From the NCBI RefSeq assembly GCF_028713515.1, contig NZ_JAQTOD010000002.1, positions 366,501-430,500 on the forward strand: 64,000 nucleotides of DNA. Reading direction: 5' to 3'. This document shows, one piece after another, positions 62,696 to 64,000 of this stretch (positions are counted from its first letter, which is position 1; every line of letters begins with the position of its first letter). Below the pieces are notes generated by a model, which was given only the letters and a program-made list of their open reading frames with translations, was not told the DNA's origin and searched no databases. The stretch comes from Sulfurimonas sp. Its GTDB lineage: Bacteria > Campylobacterota > Campylobacteria > Campylobacterales > Sulfurimonadaceae. A program made the position numbers and the translations under genes.

Positions 62696-63892
62696 TTAGA
62701 AGTTATAGTTAAGTTGAGCACTATAGCTTGATTCAGAGTGCTTAGTTGTGATAGTACCACCACCAAAATATCCAGTAGTTGTCTCATTTTCTAAGCCATA
62801 AACAGCTGCAAGGTCAAGTGAAAGCGTTTTGTTTAAATTTACAGTTCCACCAAAAGTTATGTGAGTCTCTTCAGAGCCTGGGAAACCTAGTTGATTAAAT
62901 GTATTTCCTAAGTTTGCCGGTCCACCAGTTAAAGCTGCTGAATTTGCATTATTTTGAATTGCACTCTTTGCGTATTGGTAACCTGCACGAAGAGCCCAAC
63001 CAGTTGTTGCATACTCATAACCAATAGCCATTACATTTTGATCTTCCCAACTAAAATCTTTATAAGTTTCAGCATCTGACCACATGATTCTTCTATAGTC
63101 AATAGCTAAAGTATGATTATCCATTTTATAACTTGCACCTACACCATATTGAGCAGGAGATGAGAGTTTATTATTTGTATAACCTCCACTAGTCATTGCG
63201 CCAACAGCAGTACTTAAAACATTATCAAAATTCATCTCTATTTCAGAGATATAAACAGCCCCGAGAGTTAATCCAGCTGCCGTGTAAGATAGACCCAAGT
63301 TATAACCAAAAGCTAAATCATCAGCTACACCTGTTCCAACATTTCCTGCTAATGGATGATTATAATTAATATCTAATGAACCATACTGAACAATTGGAGT
63401 AATAGCTACAGCAAATCCATTTGTTGTATATGCTAATGGTACACCAAACTGCATAAGTTGAAGTGAAGTTGTCATATTCATTAAGGTAGGATCAGTGCTC
63501 TCTCTATAATCTACACCTAATCCACCAGTTCCCCACATACCTACACCAAAATAGAAGTTGTCATTCACCTTGCTTGCAACTGAAACAGATGGGATAACAA
63601 ACATATCTGCAGCACTATTAGACTCTACATTACCGCCAGCTGATGTTGATGTTGATACATCTGGCATAAACACAGTTCCACCGAAAGAGATTTCATTGTC
63701 AGATTTAATCTTAGTTATCATTGCTGGATTTGAAAGTGCAGACTCAGCACCATGACTAACACCGATTCCAGTTCCACCCATACCACGAGTTTTTGCCCCC
63801 ATACCAATCATCACTGAACCGTTTGTTGCAAATGCAGAAGTTGCACCTAAAGCTAAAGCAGCTACAACTGCTAGTTTAATTGTTCTTTTCAT
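62696..63892 (-). CDS. FadL/OmpP1-family outer-membrane transporter
   Basis: A 398-aa beta-barrel precursor with signal peptide (about 1-22, ALALGATSAFA) and the FadL N-terminal hatch pattern TNGSVMIGMGAKTRGMGGTGIGVSHGAESALSNPAMI (about 23-59). It ends in SYSAQLNYNF, a C-terminal aromatic typical of outer-membrane barrels. The family imports hydrophobic molecules such as long-chain fatty acids or aromatics. Low Cys, many Gly/Asn/Thr. It heads the same-strand FadL/DUF302 group. Confidence 0.92.
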   Translation of the reverse strand: MKRTIKLAVVAALALGATSAFATNGSVMIGMGAKTRGMGGTGIGVSHGAESALSNPAMITKIKSDNEISFGGTVFMPDVSTSTSAGGNVESNSAADMFVIPSVSVASKVNDNFYFGVGMWGTGGLGVDYRESTDPTLMNMTTSLQLMQFGVPLAYTTNGFAVAITPIVQYGSLDINYNHPLAGNVGTGVADDLAFGYNLGLSYTAAGLTLGAVYISEIEMNFDNVLSTAVGAMTSGGYTNNKLSSPAQYGVGASYKMDNHTLAIDYRRIMWSDAETYKDFSWEDQNVMAIGYEYATTGWALRAGYQYAKSAIQNNANSAALTGGPANLGNTFNQLGFPGSEETHITFGGTVNLNKTLSLDLAAVYGLENETTTGYFGGGTITTKHSESSYSAQLNYNF

Positions 63893-64000
63893 TTATTCTC
63901 CTATTTCTCTTTTTAAGATAGAAGTATTATAGAGGAGTATTTTTTAACTCAATCTTAAATGAATAGTAAACAAGCATAAATAAAGGATATATTTATCATA

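Overview
The window is AT-rich chromosomal DNA from a Campylobacterota (Epsilonproteobacteria) bacterium, most like a denitrifying, sulfur-oxidising Sulfurimonas-type organism. This rests on gene content and synteny: cytochrome cd1 nitrite reductase with cNOR, a Tat-exported flavocytochrome c sulfide dehydrogenase subunit, the futalosine menaquinone gene mqnD, NifU/NifS as the general Fe-S system, and recA-eno-(FtsB-like)-AMIN, tig-clpP-def, glmM-lspA and coaE-speE gene orders typical of this phylum. I see no rRNA, tRNA, CRISPR array, insertion sequence or prophage.

Positions 1-15250 are the nitrogen-oxide region. A siroheme decarboxylase (cut by the left edge) and a precorrin-2 dehydrogenase diverge from one perfect FNR/DNR-type box. 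After an MFS transporter, a TrpD2-like protein and an SDR come two small membrane proteins, norC, norB, a 51-aa membrane peptide, nirS, a small cytochrome c, nirJ, nirF and a uroporphyrinogen-III methyltransferase. The run ends in a cytosolic histidine kinase whose sensor is a diiron metallo-beta-lactamase (ODP/flavodiiron-like) domain, followed by an OmpR-type regulator. The region thus holds the catalysts for nitrite to NO to N2O, several heme d1 genes and a candidate gas-sensing two-component system. A second perfect FNR-type box lies 41.5 bp upstream of a predicted start site in front of the nor/nir genes.

Positions 15250-27600 hold a Sel1 protein, CorA, an NlpC/P60 peptidase, an RND efflux operon (tetR, tolC-like, MFP, RND) with a palindromic TetR operator, and envelope proteins (SYLF, DUF3015, DUF4105, a TRL-like lipoprotein, an AMIN protein). 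The DUF4105 gene has no ATG, GTG or TTG start and appears to begin at AUU.

Positions 27600-59630 are mostly housekeeping: FtsB-like, eno, recA, mqnD-fliQ-murB, nifS-nifU, an O-antigen ligase-like protein, a pseudouridine synthase, leuC, an OmpA protein, mobA, ccoG, metH, comM, def, a degenerate GGDEF protein, clpP, tig, lspA, glmM, rpsT-prfA, dapF, coaE, a shortened SpeE-like protein, the FccB-like flavoprotein, a DUF2892 peptide and purM. Three intergenic gaps carry copies of one structured repeat whose stems change in both arms.

Positions 59680-63892 (all minus) carry a FadL-type porin, a DUF302 lipoprotein and two further exported proteins. The lipoprotein and the next gene share a duplicated promoter-leader with a long palindrome that has changed compensatorily between copies. 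The best leads for something undescribed are the ODP kinase pair, the NOR-linked small membrane proteins, the FadL/DUF302 locus with its duplicated leader, and the structured repeat family.
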